A stretch of DNA of 64,000 nucleotides from Dechloromonas sp. HYN0024 (GCF_003441615.1 NZ_CP031842.1:2426001-2490000), one strand, 5' to 3'; positions 9,314 to 17,283 are shown, numbered from the stretch's first letter. Program-made: numbers and translations. The notes: generated by a model not told the origin, from the letters alone.

Positions 9314-9790
9314 TCAAGCGCCCAGGCGCAGCCCTGTCTTCTTGAGGATTTTGGTCGAGTACAAAATATCGCTGCCGTGACAGGCTGCGCCAAGCAGGGT
9401 ACGGATTTCGCCAGCCTTGGCCGCGCATTCGTCACGCGAGGCTCCGTGCACCATGGCGAATAGGTTGAAGGGCCAGGCTGGCAGGGCGCGCGGGCGGCGG
9501 TAGCAGTGGGTGACGAAATCGAGCCAGCCAATCCGCTCGCCAAGGGCGTCTACCAGGTCGTCGGCCACGTCCCAGACGGTCATGCCATTGGCCGTCCAGC
9601 CGATGGCATAGTGATTGGGCACAGCGCCGATGCGACGAATGACGCCGGTGTCGAGCATGGCGCGTAGTCGCCGCATGACCTCGTCGGCCGACAGCCCCAC
9701 CGTCTCGGCAATGGCGTGATAGGGCCGCGCCACCAGCGGCAGGCCGCCCTGCGTGGCAACAATAAGCGCACGATCAATATCGTCGATCAC
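9314..9790 (-). CDS. nirH: Heme d1 biosynthesis protein NirH (siroheme decarboxylase subunit)
   Basis: A 158-aa AsnC/Lrp-type protein with an N-terminal winged-helix region (VGLSADEVMRRLRAML) and the heme d1 family motif CYRRPRALPAWPFNLFAMVH. NirD, L, G and H together decarboxylate siroheme to didecarboxysiroheme on the way to heme d1. The start overlaps the nirG stop by 4 bases, so it is probably translationally coupled and is the last gene of the operon seen here. In many operons nirJ follows, but here 180 bases without a gene and then unrelated genes follow. Confidence 0.88.
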   Translation of the reverse strand: MIDDIDRALIVATQGGLPLVARPYHAIAETVGLSADEVMRRLRAMLDTGVIRRIGAVPNHYAIGWTANGMTVWDVADDLVDALGERIGWLDFVTHCYRRPRALPAWPFNLFAMVHGASRDECAAKAGEIRTLLGAACHGSDILYSTKILKKTGLRLGA

Positions 9791-10245
9791 CGCCGCGCCT
9801 CCAGTTTCATTTCGACAAAAAACTCGCGCTCCTTGGGAAAGGCGTAGACCGGCAAGCCGGTGTCGGCTTCGAGGCGGCTAATGGCCTGGGCAATGCCGGC
9901 CTGGGTTTCGGTGGCGAGCACGAACCACATGTTGAGTGCGTGTTCGCGGCGGTAGTTGTGGGCTACTTGTGGCAAGGCATTGACCAATGCCGTCACCTCA
10001 TCGTAACGAGCTTCCGGCACGGCCAGTGCGGCCAGCACGAATGCCCCGCCCAGCCGCTCAATCTGAAACATCGGTCCAAACCGGGTCAGCACCTTGTCGG
10101 CCAGCAGGCTTTCAATACGTTGCAGCAAGGCCTCCTCAGCGATGCCAAGTTGTTCGGCGGCCTCGGCATAGGGGCGTTCACAGACCGGGAATTCACCTTG
10201 CAGCCCGGCCAGAATCTGCCGGTCCACTGCGTCCAGCTCACGCAT
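9787..10245 (-). CDS. nirG: Heme d1 biosynthesis protein NirG (siroheme decarboxylase subunit)
   Basis: A 152-aa AsnC/Lrp-family protein. The N-terminal helix-turn-helix (AAEQLGIAEEALLQRIESLL) is followed by the HNYRREHALNMWFV motif typical of NirD/NirG subunits. It overlaps the nirDL stop by 8 bases and nirH by 4 bases. It is expected to act with NirH and the NirDL fusion as a cytoplasmic siroheme decarboxylase. The G versus H assignment rests on gene order and on the HNY..EH versus CYRRPR motif type. Confidence 0.87.
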   Translation of the reverse strand: MRELDAVDRQILAGLQGEFPVCERPYAEAAEQLGIAEEALLQRIESLLADKVLTRFGPMFQIERLGGAFVLAALAVPEARYDEVTALVNALPQVAHNYRREHALNMWFVLATETQAGIAQAISRLEADTGLPVYAFPKEREFFVEMKLEARR

Positions 10246-11221
10246 AGCGCGCGCCGTTCTGCTTGAAGCGGGTCAGCGAGAACAGCACTTCGTGGGCGGC
10301 GGATTCAAGGCCGTGGCGTTGGCGCAAGTCGGCGATGATCGATTCCACTTCGCCGCGTTCGCGGCCGTGGATCATGCAGAACAGATTGTAGGGCCACTCG
10401 GGCAGATGGCGCGGCCGGCGGTAGCACAACGTCACCGAAGGCTCTTCGGCGAGAGCGCGGCCAATGGCGCTGACCCGGTCGTCGGCAATGTTATGGACGA
10501 GCATGGCATTGGCCCGGTAGCCCAGTTCGTGATGACGGACGACAACGCCGAAACGCTTGATCGCCCCCTCTTCCAGCCAGCGCCGGATGCGGCCGAGAAC
10601 CTCCGGCTCGGAGACGCCAATGCGCTCGGCGATCAGGGCGAAAGGCCGGATGAAGAGGGGCAAGCCTTCCTGCAACACCGAGACCAGACGACGCTCGGCT
10701 TCGTCGATCAAGGCCGCCGGCAGCACCGGCTGGGCGGTAGCGACGCATTTCTGCTTTTCCCCACGCAGACAGAAGCCAAGGTCGATGTGGAATTCTTCCT
10801 GCAGCGGCAGGGCCAGCAGCGGATATCCTGCGGCCTGCTCGATGGCGCCGAGACTGGCCTGCAAACGCCCCTCGGTGGCTGCCGTAACGACGAACCAGAG
10901 GTTGTAGCGATGCTCGCGCTCGTAGTTATGATTGACCTCGGGGAAGCGGTTGACGGCCACCGCTACAGCTTCCAGCTTGTCAGCCGGGACGGCCATCGCC
11001 GCCAGGGTCGAGGCGCCGATGCGCTTCGGTGCGAAGACTGCACCTACCCGCGAAATCTTGCCTTCACGCCGGAGGTTCTCGAGCCGCCCGAGCACGACCT
11101 TTTCAGCCACGCCGAGACGCGCCGCCAGTTCGGCAAAGGGCGCCGGAACCAGCGGGAAGTCACGCTGATAGTCGTTGAGCAACTGGAAATCGAGGCTGCT
11201 GTTCAAGGTCAGGGCGTCCAT
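10238..11221 (-). CDS. nirDL: Fused heme d1 biosynthesis protein NirDL (siroheme decarboxylase)
   Basis: A 327-aa protein with two AsnC/Lrp-like units in tandem. The first (about residues 10-150) carries HNYEREHRYNLWFV, the NirD type. The second (about 165-320) carries CYRRPRHLPEWPYNLFCMIH, the NirL type. The fusion matches the NirDL form known in several denitrifiers, whereas Pseudomonas aeruginosa has separate genes. Its start codon overlaps the nirF stop by one base (TGATG). The enzyme removes two propionate carboxyls from siroheme in heme d1 synthesis. Confidence 0.92.
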   Translation of the reverse strand: MDALTLNSSLDFQLLNDYQRDFPLVPAPFAELAARLGVAEKVVLGRLENLRREGKISRVGAVFAPKRIGASTLAAMAVPADKLEAVAVAVNRFPEVNHNYEREHRYNLWFVVTAATEGRLQASLGAIEQAAGYPLLALPLQEEFHIDLGFCLRGEKQKCVATAQPVLPAALIDEAERRLVSVLQEGLPLFIRPFALIAERIGVSEPEVLGRIRRWLEEGAIKRFGVVVRHHELGYRANAMLVHNIADDRVSAIGRALAEEPSVTLCYRRPRHLPEWPYNLFCMIHGRERGEVESIIADLRQRHGLESAAHEVLFSLTRFKQNGARYA

Positions 11222-12384
11222 CAGAAACCAATGCGCACGGCGCGCGAGGTGAAGAAAATACCGGAAGGGCTTTCAACCGGAATTTCTCCCAGTTTGGCAA
11301 AATTTTCCGTGTTGTAAATCAATACTTTGTTGTCGTCGCGTGCCGAGAGCCAGACATGCTCACCACGCGGGGCGAATTCCATGTGCAGGATACCCTTGCC
11401 CGGCTCGAAAGCATGCACCACCTTGCCGGCCAGCGTATCGATGACATCGACCTTGGCGTTATCGGGGAAAGCGAAGTTAACCCAGATCTGTCGGCCATCC
11501 GGCCGGGCCATGACGAAGACTGGTTGACCGCGCACCGGAATACGACCGACCTCTTGCCAGGTCGCAACGTCGACGACCAGAACCTCATGGCGACCGATCG
11601 CCGGCAGGTAGGCCCTGCCTTGCGCCACCGACCAGCCACGCAGGTGTGGCATCTTGAAAACCGGTCGTTTTTCCTGACCTCGACCGTAGTTGTCGAGAAT
11701 CTTGCGGCTACCTTTTTCCGGTTGCCAGAGATCAAGCAGGGCAACGCCATCCTCGCCGAACAGGCCGGCCAGGTAGTAGCGACCATCCGGAGTCACCAGG
11801 CCATCGTAGGGCTGGCTACCGGCGGCGAAGCGCCGCGTTGTCGGCTGCCTCGGATTACTGAAATCAGTGACCCGGATTTCGCCCCCATCAAACAACGCAT
11901 AGGCAAACCGGTTGCCCGAGGTATCGGCCAGACCGACCACCTTGGAAAACTGCCCCGGCGCGAACTCAGCCGGCACGTCGGAAAGCAGTTCGAGCGTCTC
12001 GGCATCAAAGGCCTTGATGCCGCCCGGTGTGTAGTTCTGGGCGACGACGATACGGCCATCCTGCGAAATCGAGCCACCGATGGCATTGCCCGACTGCATG
12101 ACGCGCTTGACGATCCGGGCGTCGAGCAGATCGATCTTGGTCAGCCCGCCATCACGACCAAAGATGAACGCGTAGCGGCCATCTCGGGAATAGACGGCCG
12201 AGGCATGCGACAGATCGCCAAGACCGCCGATCCGAGCATAGGGCTGGCGGGACGTGGTATTGACCAGCGTCACATGGCCGCCGGCCCGTTCGATGACCAG
12301 CCCGAGATCGCCCGTGCCACGCAACTGCGGACCGGCGCAGGCGTTGAGCAAGAGGCCTAACAAAGCAATAAGCAGCAGACGCAT
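11221..12384 (-). CDS. nirF: Heme d1 biosynthesis protein NirF
   Basis: A 387-aa protein with an N-terminal lipoprotein signal (LLIALLGLLLNAC, lipobox LNAC) and a beta-propeller body related to the d1 domain of NirS (for example PYDGLVTPDGRYYLAGLFGEDG and MEFAPRGEHVWLSARDDNKV). NirF acts in the periplasm in a late step of heme d1 synthesis. The gene follows nirC by 7 bases and overlaps nirDL by one base. Confidence 0.93.
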   Translation of the reverse strand: MRLLLIALLGLLLNACAGPQLRGTGDLGLVIERAGGHVTLVNTTSRQPYARIGGLGDLSHASAVYSRDGRYAFIFGRDGGLTKIDLLDARIVKRVMQSGNAIGGSISQDGRIVVAQNYTPGGIKAFDAETLELLSDVPAEFAPGQFSKVVGLADTSGNRFAYALFDGGEIRVTDFSNPRQPTTRRFAAGSQPYDGLVTPDGRYYLAGLFGEDGVALLDLWQPEKGSRKILDNYGRGQEKRPVFKMPHLRGWSVAQGRAYLPAIGRHEVLVVDVATWQEVGRIPVRGQPVFVMARPDGRQIWVNFAFPDNAKVDVIDTLAGKVVHAFEPGKGILHMEFAPRGEHVWLSARDDNKVLIYNTENFAKLGEIPVESPSGIFFTSRAVRIGF

Positions 12385-12391
12385 GGCGTTC

Positions 12392-12712
12392 TCACCGGGG
12401 AAATTCCGTCATCAGTTTATCGACTATCCAGGCCGCTTCGGCTTCGGACAGAAATGCTTGCCAGGGCGGCATCGGCGTCCCCGGACGACCGTAGTAGATC
12501 GTTGCGGCCAGCCCCTCGGCCGACTTGTCGCGCAGGCTCTCCGGCAAAAGCGCCGGGCCGAGCCCCCCCTTCAACGTCATGCCGTGGCAGGAGCCGCAAT
12601 CCTGCCGCACCAGATGCACCAGCTCTTTCTGGCGCATGGCATCCGGCTCGCCTGCGAACATCGGCGTTGGCAGAAGCAACAGGCCAAATATCCACTTATT
12701 CGCCGACAACAA
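12392..12712 (-). CDS. nirC: c-type cytochrome NirC
   Basis: A 106-aa class I cytochrome c with a short signal peptide (KWIFGLLLLPTPMFA), one heme site CGSCH at residues 39-43 and a probable Met ligand in GRPGTPMPPW. NirC is a small periplasmic cytochrome of nir operons, linked to NirS maturation or electron supply. The frame has no ATG near the signal peptide. The start proposed is TTG at 12712, six bases after a GGAGG ribosome site, both lying inside the end of the cupredoxin gene. The next TTG (12709) is an alternative. The gene therefore overlaps its neighbour by 17 bases. Confidence 0.82.
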   Translation of the reverse strand: MLSANKWIFGLLLLPTPMFAGEPDAMRQKELVHLVRQDCGSCHGMTLKGGLGPALLPESLRDKSAEGLAATIYYGRPGTPMPPWQAFLSEAEAAWIVDKLMTEFPR

Positions 12713-13028
12713 CGACCCCCTCCATCTCCGGATGCGGACCGCAGTGGTAGTTATAGCGTCCGGGCGTATCGAAATCGCGCACCCAGCTTTCATCCGGGAA
12801 CATCCGCTCGGACTCGAGGCCCGCTTCTCCTGGAAAGACAACTGAGTGGCTGGTCCGTTTTTCATGATTGACCCAGCGCACCCGGTCGCCCACCGAAATG
12901 CTGACGGACGCTGGCACATAGTGGTAGCCATCGATCCGCACCTCGACCTCTTGCCCGGCCAGCGCCGAAGACGACAGGAGCAACAGGCACAGCGGCACTC
13001 CGGTCAGCCACGGCGAGACCATAGGCAT
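12696..13028 (-). CDS. Cupredoxin (plastocyanin/azurin-like) of the nir operon
   Basis: A 110-aa periplasmic blue-copper protein with a signal peptide ending in SSSALA. Type 1 copper ligands can be placed at His61 (SHSVVF), Cys96, His99 and Met102 (YHCGPHPEMEG). Azurin-like proteins are known electron donors to cytochrome cd1 nitrite reductase. Its position between the EB_dh-type heme protein and nirC suggests such a role, which is inference. A 14-base gap separates it from the upstream gene, and the nirC start lies within its 3' end. Confidence 0.88.
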   Translation of the reverse strand: MPMVSPWLTGVPLCLLLLSSSALAGQEVEVRIDGYHYVPASVSISVGDRVRWVNHEKRTSHSVVFPGEAGLESERMFPDESWVRDFDTPGRYNYHCGPHPEMEGVVVVGE

Positions 13029-13042
13029 GAGGCTTTACTGCT

Positions 13043-13885
13043 TTACTGCTTGGCCGCCTTGACGTCGCCATCGGCACCCAGACCAATCGTATGGCCGAAG
13101 GAAACGTGATGGAAACGGCCACCGGCATTGTCGGCGTGGATGGCGATACCGAACGGGACAGCCTTGCCCGGGGCCAGACTGACACCACCAGCCAGCTTGC
13201 GGGTAAAGGTCACGGTATAGACATCGCCCGCCTTGGTCGCTTCTGCCGCCACGCCAGCCTTGCCCCCTTCCATGTTGCGCTTGTCGGAAACCATGCCGTC
13301 AACGGCCTTGCCGCCACCGCTGCTCTTCCACTGCATCAAGTCCATCACGCCTGGTGTGGCGTACTTGGTCTTGGTATCGGCCGCCCCCGGCATCCCCCGG
13401 GCATCCTTGTGACAGGCCGCCCAGCAACCGGCCTGATCGGCCAGCGGTACCTTGTCATTGGGGAACATCACGGAAGCCTTGAGTTCGTTGTCTTTGTCGG
13501 AATGGTCGAAGCCACCGGTCGGAGCCTTGAAAGTCAGGCGCACGTAGAGATTGGTCGCATCGTAAGCGGCCTGCACGGTGACTGGATAGGCCATCGTCTT
13601 GGGCGCGCCCTTGGGCTCCAGTTCCTTGCTGGCTAACCGCTTCAGATCGAGGCTCAGTTTGCCATCCTCGATATGGCAGCCGGCACAGGTCTCGCCCTTT
13701 TTCAGGCCGGCCGCGCCGCTGTGCTCGCCCTTACCCTGCGTCCACTCGATCGGTGCAGCCCCCGGGTGGAAAACATGGATCGTGCTCTTGGCGGCCTTGT
13801 TCCAGTCCGGCGACGCCTGGGCCGCTGACGAGCCGAGTGCCGCGAGAGCGCCGAAAACGGCGAGGGAAACGAGATTTTTCTTCAT
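13043..13885 (-). CDS. Periplasmic heme protein, ethylbenzene-dehydrogenase-gamma-like, with CX2CH and CX3CH motifs
   Basis: A 280-aa exported protein (signal peptide cut near AAQAS). It carries a normal heme c site CAGCH at 67-71 and a second site CWAACH at 154-159 with three residues between the cysteines. The beta-rich body (YPVTVQAAYDATNLYVRLTF; FGIAIHADNAGGRFHHVSFG) resembles the heme-binding EB_dh/DMSO-reductase gamma domain. It sits between nirS and the cupredoxin in the same orientation, so a role in passing electrons to NirS is plausible but unproven. The family call is moderate; the motifs are seen directly. Confidence 0.78.
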   Translation of the reverse strand: MKKNLVSLAVFGALAALGSSAAQASPDWNKAAKSTIHVFHPGAAPIEWTQGKGEHSGAAGLKKGETCAGCHIEDGKLSLDLKRLASKELEPKGAPKTMAYPVTVQAAYDATNLYVRLTFKAPTGGFDHSDKDNELKASVMFPNDKVPLADQAGCWAACHKDARGMPGAADTKTKYATPGVMDLMQWKSSGGGKAVDGMVSDKRNMEGGKAGVAAEATKAGDVYTVTFTRKLAGGVSLAPGKAVPFGIAIHADNAGGRFHHVSFGHTIGLGADGDVKAAKQ

Positions 13886-13965
13886 CGGGGTGTATCTCCA
13901 CCAAAAATTATTTACCCGCAGCGCAGCGTCAAACCGCCCGGCGCGGAGTACTCCTGATTCATACG

Positions 13966-13989
13966 CTACAGGGGCTTGCGCCCCCGTAG
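13966..13989 (-). terminator. Hairpin downstream of nirS (possible attenuator or mRNA processing stem)
   Basis: A stem of CTAC-GGGG paired with CCCC-GTAG, each strand with one bulged base, lies in the 134-bp gap after nirS. It has no T run, so full termination is doubtful. It could protect the nirS message or reduce read-through into the downstream genes. Confidence 0.4.
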
Positions 13990-14019
13990 CCTTAAGTCAC
14001 ATCAAACGATCAGGGTCGA

Positions 14020-15705
14020 TCAGTAGATGTCGTGCTGGGTGTTGTAGACGTTGAACTTGCCGGTCGGCGTGATCATCTTCGGATCGGTGATCACCTTCTT
14101 CAGGGTCAGCGTCGCGTCGTCATAAACGACGATCGCCGACTGGTCAGCCTTGCCGCCCCACAGGGAGATCCAGACTTCCTTGCCGTCGGCGCTGTATTCC
14201 GGATGCACGGCACGCTTGGTGGCCTTGGTTGCCGGCAGGCCGGAATCCTTGGCCACATTGATCACCTTGATCGGCTTGGACAGGTCGGACACATTCCAGA
14301 TCGCCACCGATTCGGCCAGTTCCTTGTCCGGGTTCTGCGGCGAATCGGCCCACAGGTGCGTCGACTTCGGATGGGTCTTGACGAACAGGTTGCCCGGCAC
14401 GTGTTTGACTTCCTGGACAACCTTCCAGTTGTATTCCTTGTACTTGGCATCCGCTTTCTTGTCCGAGGGCGTGCTGATCAGGGTCAGGACGTCGGCGCCG
14501 AGGTGGCCGGTGGTCCATACCGGGCCAAACTTCGGATGGGTGAAGTTGGCACCACGCCCGGGGTGCGGAATCTTGGCGACATCGACCAGCGCCGCCAGCT
14601 TGCCGGTCTTGGTATCCACCGCAGCGATCTTGTTGGAGGCGTTGGCGGCCACCAGGAAGTAACGCTTGGAAACATCCCAGCCACCGTCGTGCAGGAACTT
14701 GGCGGAACCGATGGTGGTGGTCTTGAGGTTCTCAATATCGGAATAGTCGACCAGCAAAATCTGTCCGGTTTCCTTGATGTTGATAACCCATTCCGGCTTG
14801 ATGAAGGACGCCACGATGGAAGCCACACGCGGTTCCGGATGGTATTCGCCATCAACCGTCATGCCACGCGTGGAAACGACCTTGCGCGGCTTCAGCGTGT
14901 CGCCATCCATGATCACGTACTGGGGCGGCCAGTAGGAGCCGGCCACGGCGTACTTGTCTTCAAAGCCCTTGAACTTGGAGGTGTCGACCGAGCGGGCATC
15001 GAAGCCGATCTTGACTTCAGCGACCACGGCCGGGCTTTCCATCCACAGGTCAATCAGGCTCAAACGGCCATCGCGACCGATCACATAGACATAACGGCCG
15101 GAAGCCGAGAGGCGGGAGATGTGCACCGCATAACCGGTCTTGACGACGCTGCGGATTTCCTTGGTATCGCCGTCAATCAGGGCCACTTCACCGGTATCGC
15201 GCAGGGTTACCGAGAACATGTTCTTGAGGTTGTACTTGTTCATCTGCTTGGTCGGACGCTGATCGACCGGCACGATGACTTTCCACGAATCCAGTGTTTC
15301 CTTGAAGCTGTATTCCGGTGGCACATCCGGCTTGTTCTGGATGTACTTGGCCATCAGCGACAGTTCTTCCTTGGTCAGGATGTCGTCGAAGTTAACCATG
15401 CCGCCATCGGTACCGTAACCGATGATCTTTTCCAGACGGTTCTGGCCGAGCTTGAGCGTGCCGCCCTCGGTAACGTTGCCGTCCTTGTCCTTCTTCGACC
15501 AGTGCGGCTCAAGGTTCTTGCCGGTGGCGCCCTTGCGCAGCACACCGTGACAACCGGCGCAACGTTCGAAGTAAATCTTCTTGGCGGCGTCTTTTTCCGC
15601 CGATGTCATTTCCGGCGCCACTTTTTCGGTTTCCTGAGCAAAAGCCGAACCCATGGCCAGCGCCATGACGCTGAGTGCAAGCATCCCCACTACTGTTTTC
15701 TTCAT
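14020..15705 (-). CDS. nirS: Cytochrome cd1 nitrite reductase NirS
   Basis: A 561-aa periplasmic enzyme reducing nitrite to nitric oxide in denitrification. The signal peptide (LALSVMALAMGSAFA) is followed by a cytochrome c domain with CAGCH at 49-53, then an eight-bladed d1 propeller. The probable heme d1 ligand histidine is in GYAVHISRLSASGRY near residue 195, and the active-site histidines lie in EYHPEPR and NFTHPKFGPVW. The ATG at 15705 has a good AGGAGA site; an ATG 12 codons upstream gives a worse signal peptide. A perfect FNR/DNR-type box lies 89 bases upstream. Confidence 0.97.
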   Translation of the reverse strand: MKKTVVGMLALSVMALAMGSAFAQETEKVAPEMTSAEKDAAKKIYFERCAGCHGVLRKGATGKNLEPHWSKKDKDGNVTEGGTLKLGQNRLEKIIGYGTDGGMVNFDDILTKEELSLMAKYIQNKPDVPPEYSFKETLDSWKVIVPVDQRPTKQMNKYNLKNMFSVTLRDTGEVALIDGDTKEIRSVVKTGYAVHISRLSASGRYVYVIGRDGRLSLIDLWMESPAVVAEVKIGFDARSVDTSKFKGFEDKYAVAGSYWPPQYVIMDGDTLKPRKVVSTRGMTVDGEYHPEPRVASIVASFIKPEWVINIKETGQILLVDYSDIENLKTTTIGSAKFLHDGGWDVSKRYFLVAANASNKIAAVDTKTGKLAALVDVAKIPHPGRGANFTHPKFGPVWTTGHLGADVLTLISTPSDKKADAKYKEYNWKVVQEVKHVPGNLFVKTHPKSTHLWADSPQNPDKELAESVAIWNVSDLSKPIKVINVAKDSGLPATKATKRAVHPEYSADGKEVWISLWGGKADQSAIVVYDDATLTLKKVITDPKMITPTGKFNVYNTQHDIY

Positions 15706-15793
15706 CGTTCTATCTCCTGGATCGAAATAATTCGCGTCCAATTCCCCTCAACGCGATGCCGTGCAAGGTTGAACCTCTGCCCGCCTCGCATCC

Positions 15794-15807
15794 TTGATAC
15801 TCATCAA
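15794..15807. promoter_or_regulatory. FNR/DNR-type box between nirS and nirE
   Basis: The sequence TTGATACTCATCAA is a perfect TTGAT-N4-ATCAA palindrome, the binding site of FNR/CRP-family regulators (FNR, DNR, NnrR) that switch on denitrification under low oxygen or nitric oxide. It is centred about 95 bases upstream of nirS and about 166 bases upstream of nirE, so it could serve either or both. Confidence 0.85.
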
Positions 15808-15846
15808 GACTTTTTCCATAAGAAATTGTTTATATTCATAGCCTTA

Positions 15847-15862
15847 TAGTCACCAATGACTA
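15847..15862. promoter_or_regulatory. Second palindrome in the nirS-nirE gap
   Basis: TAGTCA-CCAA-TGACTA is a perfect 6-4-6 palindrome 39 bases from the FNR-type box, on the nirE side. It has operator-like geometry, but it is not the FNR consensus and the regulator is unknown. Confidence 0.4.
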
Positions 15863-15966
15863 GACATATAGTCCTTTGGTAGTAGGCAACCGCATTCATT
15901 GACCTTCCACTCTTGGCAGGCGCCGCCTCCGGCATTAGGATGGCCGCCCAAAGGCAGGAATAACGC

Positions 15967-16731
15967 ATGAACAACCCGAAAAAACTTCAAGCCGGCAAGG
16001 TCTGGCTGGTTGGCGCCGGACCCGGCGACCCCGATCTGCTCACGGTCAAGGCGGCCCGCCTGATCGCCTCGGCCGACGCCCTGGTCTACGACCACCTGGT
16101 CGGCGACGCCATCATGGAACTGGCCCGCGCCGATGCCCGCTGCATCTACGCCGGCAAGGAAGCCTCCAAGCACACCCTGCCGCAGGATTCGATTAACCAG
16201 CTACTGGTCGATCTGGCTCGCGAAGGCCTCTCGGTCGTCCGTCTCAAGGGGGGTGATCCATTCATCTTCGGGCGTGGCGGCGAAGAGCTCGAAATCCTGG
16301 TCGCCTCCGGCATCCCCTTCGAGGTCGTGCCCGGTGTCACTGCCGCCGCCGGCTGCGCCGCCTATGCCGGCTTTCCGCTGACCCACCGCGACCACGCGCA
16401 GTCCGTCACCTTCGTCACTGGCCACCTCAAGGACGGCACCGTCAATCTCGACTGGAACGCCCTGGCCCGCGCTAAGCAGACCGTGGTCTTCTACATGGGT
16501 ATCGGCGCCGTCGGAGAAATCTGTCGCCAGATGATCAACCACGGTCTCCCGTCGCTGACCCCGGCGGCCGTCGTCCGCAACGGCACGCAAGCCGACCAGC
16601 AGACAATCCTCGCCACACTGGGTACACTGCCGCAGCGCATCGCCGAATCGGGCATCAAACCACCGGCGCTGATCGTCGTCGGCAGCGTTGTCGGTCTGCA
16701 CGAAAAACTCAACTGGTTCGAAAGACAATGA
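15967..16731 (+). CDS. nirE: Uroporphyrinogen-III C-methyltransferase
   Basis: A 254-aa SAM-dependent methyltransferase that converts uroporphyrinogen III to precorrin-2, the first committed step to siroheme and heme d1. Family motifs are VGAGPGDPDLLTVKA near the start, VRLKGGDPFIFGRGGEE, and the SAM-binding VVPGVTAAAGCAAYAGFP. Length and layout are those of NirE/CobA without a CysG fusion. Placement divergent from nirS supports the nirE name. It overlaps the next gene by 4 bases. Confidence 0.9.
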   Translation: MNNPKKLQAGKVWLVGAGPGDPDLLTVKAARLIASADALVYDHLVGDAIMELARADARCIYAGKEASKHTLPQDSINQLLVDLAREGLSVVRLKGGDPFIFGRGGEELEILVASGIPFEVVPGVTAAAGCAAYAGFPLTHRDHAQSVTFVTGHLKDGTVNLDWNALARAKQTVVFYMGIGAVGEICRQMINHGLPSLTPAAVVRNGTQADQQTILATLGTLPQRIAESGIKPPALIVVGSVVGLHEKLNWFERQ

Positions 16732-17135
16732 AAAAACTCTGGCTGCTTGCTGCCCTCTGCGCCCCCCTCCTGGCCACCTCGGCCCATGCCTACACGGCTG
16801 ACGAGTTGCGCGGCGACTGCCAGATTGCTGAAGAAATGTACGCCGGGCAGAAAAGCAGCGACCCCTTTCAGGCCATCCGCAGCGCCCGCTGCATCGCCTA
16901 TGTCGCCGGTTTCGCCGACAGCTACGCGGTCAGCGAATACCTGGCCGGCAAGGTCGGGGTCAAACTCAACGCCTTCTGCCTGCCGAATGACCCGGACCTG
17001 TCCTTGCGACTTGTCCGCGCCGTCGTCATCCATGTCGAACGCGTCCCACCCAGAACCACCGTCGGCCCTTCAACCCTGGTCGCCGGCGCGCTGGCCAAAG
17101 CCTTCCCATGCAGCGATACGCTTGAATCCAAGTAG
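16728..17135 (+). CDS. Small exported Rap1a/Tai-like protein
   Basis: A 135-aa protein with a signal peptide (LLAALCAPLLATSAHA). The mature part has four cysteines in a pattern (GDCQIAEEMY; RCIAYVAGF; FCLPND; FPCSD) like the Rap1a/Tai family, whose founding members neutralise type VI secretion effectors. Many members are orphan periplasmic proteins without an effector, and none is seen nearby. The start overlaps the nirE stop (ATGA), so it is co-translated with nirE. Family call moderate, role unknown. Confidence 0.65.
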   Translation: MKKLWLLAALCAPLLATSAHAYTADELRGDCQIAEEMYAGQKSSDPFQAIRSARCIAYVAGFADSYAVSEYLAGKVGVKLNAFCLPNDPDLSLRLVRAVVIHVERVPPRTTVGPSTLVAGALAKAFPCSDTLESK

Positions 17136-17163
17136 TGATTCATGGATAATCCGCGCTCCGATC

Positions 17164-17248
17164 GCCCCGGTGGCGGAATCGGTAGACGCAGCGGATTCAA
17201 AATCCGCCGCCGAAAGGTGTGCCGGTTCGAGTCCGGCCCGGGGCACCA
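17164..17248 (+). tRNA. tRNA-Leu (CAA anticodon)
   Basis: An 85-base type II tRNA. The acceptor stem GCCCCGG pairs with CCGGGGC, and the anticodon stem GCGGA/TCCGC encloses loop TTCAAAA with anticodon CAA at 17198-17200. A long variable arm, a GGTTCGAGTCC T-arm and an encoded CCA end are visible. The 3' end is the likely integration target of the following island. Confidence 0.95.
17226..17248 (+). other. Left attachment site (attL) in the tRNA-Leu 3' end
   Basis: The last 23 bases of the tRNA (T-arm half through CCA) are repeated imperfectly at 36044-36065 and lie 165 bases upstream of a P4-type integrase gene. The core is inferred from this similarity only. Confidence 0.5.
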
Positions 17249-17283
17249 AGGAGATGTTTCAAGTAATCTCAGCAGGGCCAAAG

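Noticed and set aside
14032-15849. Rightward frame of 605 codons opposite nirS
   Set aside because: nirS is certain from its heme and propeller motifs; this antisense frame has no family features.
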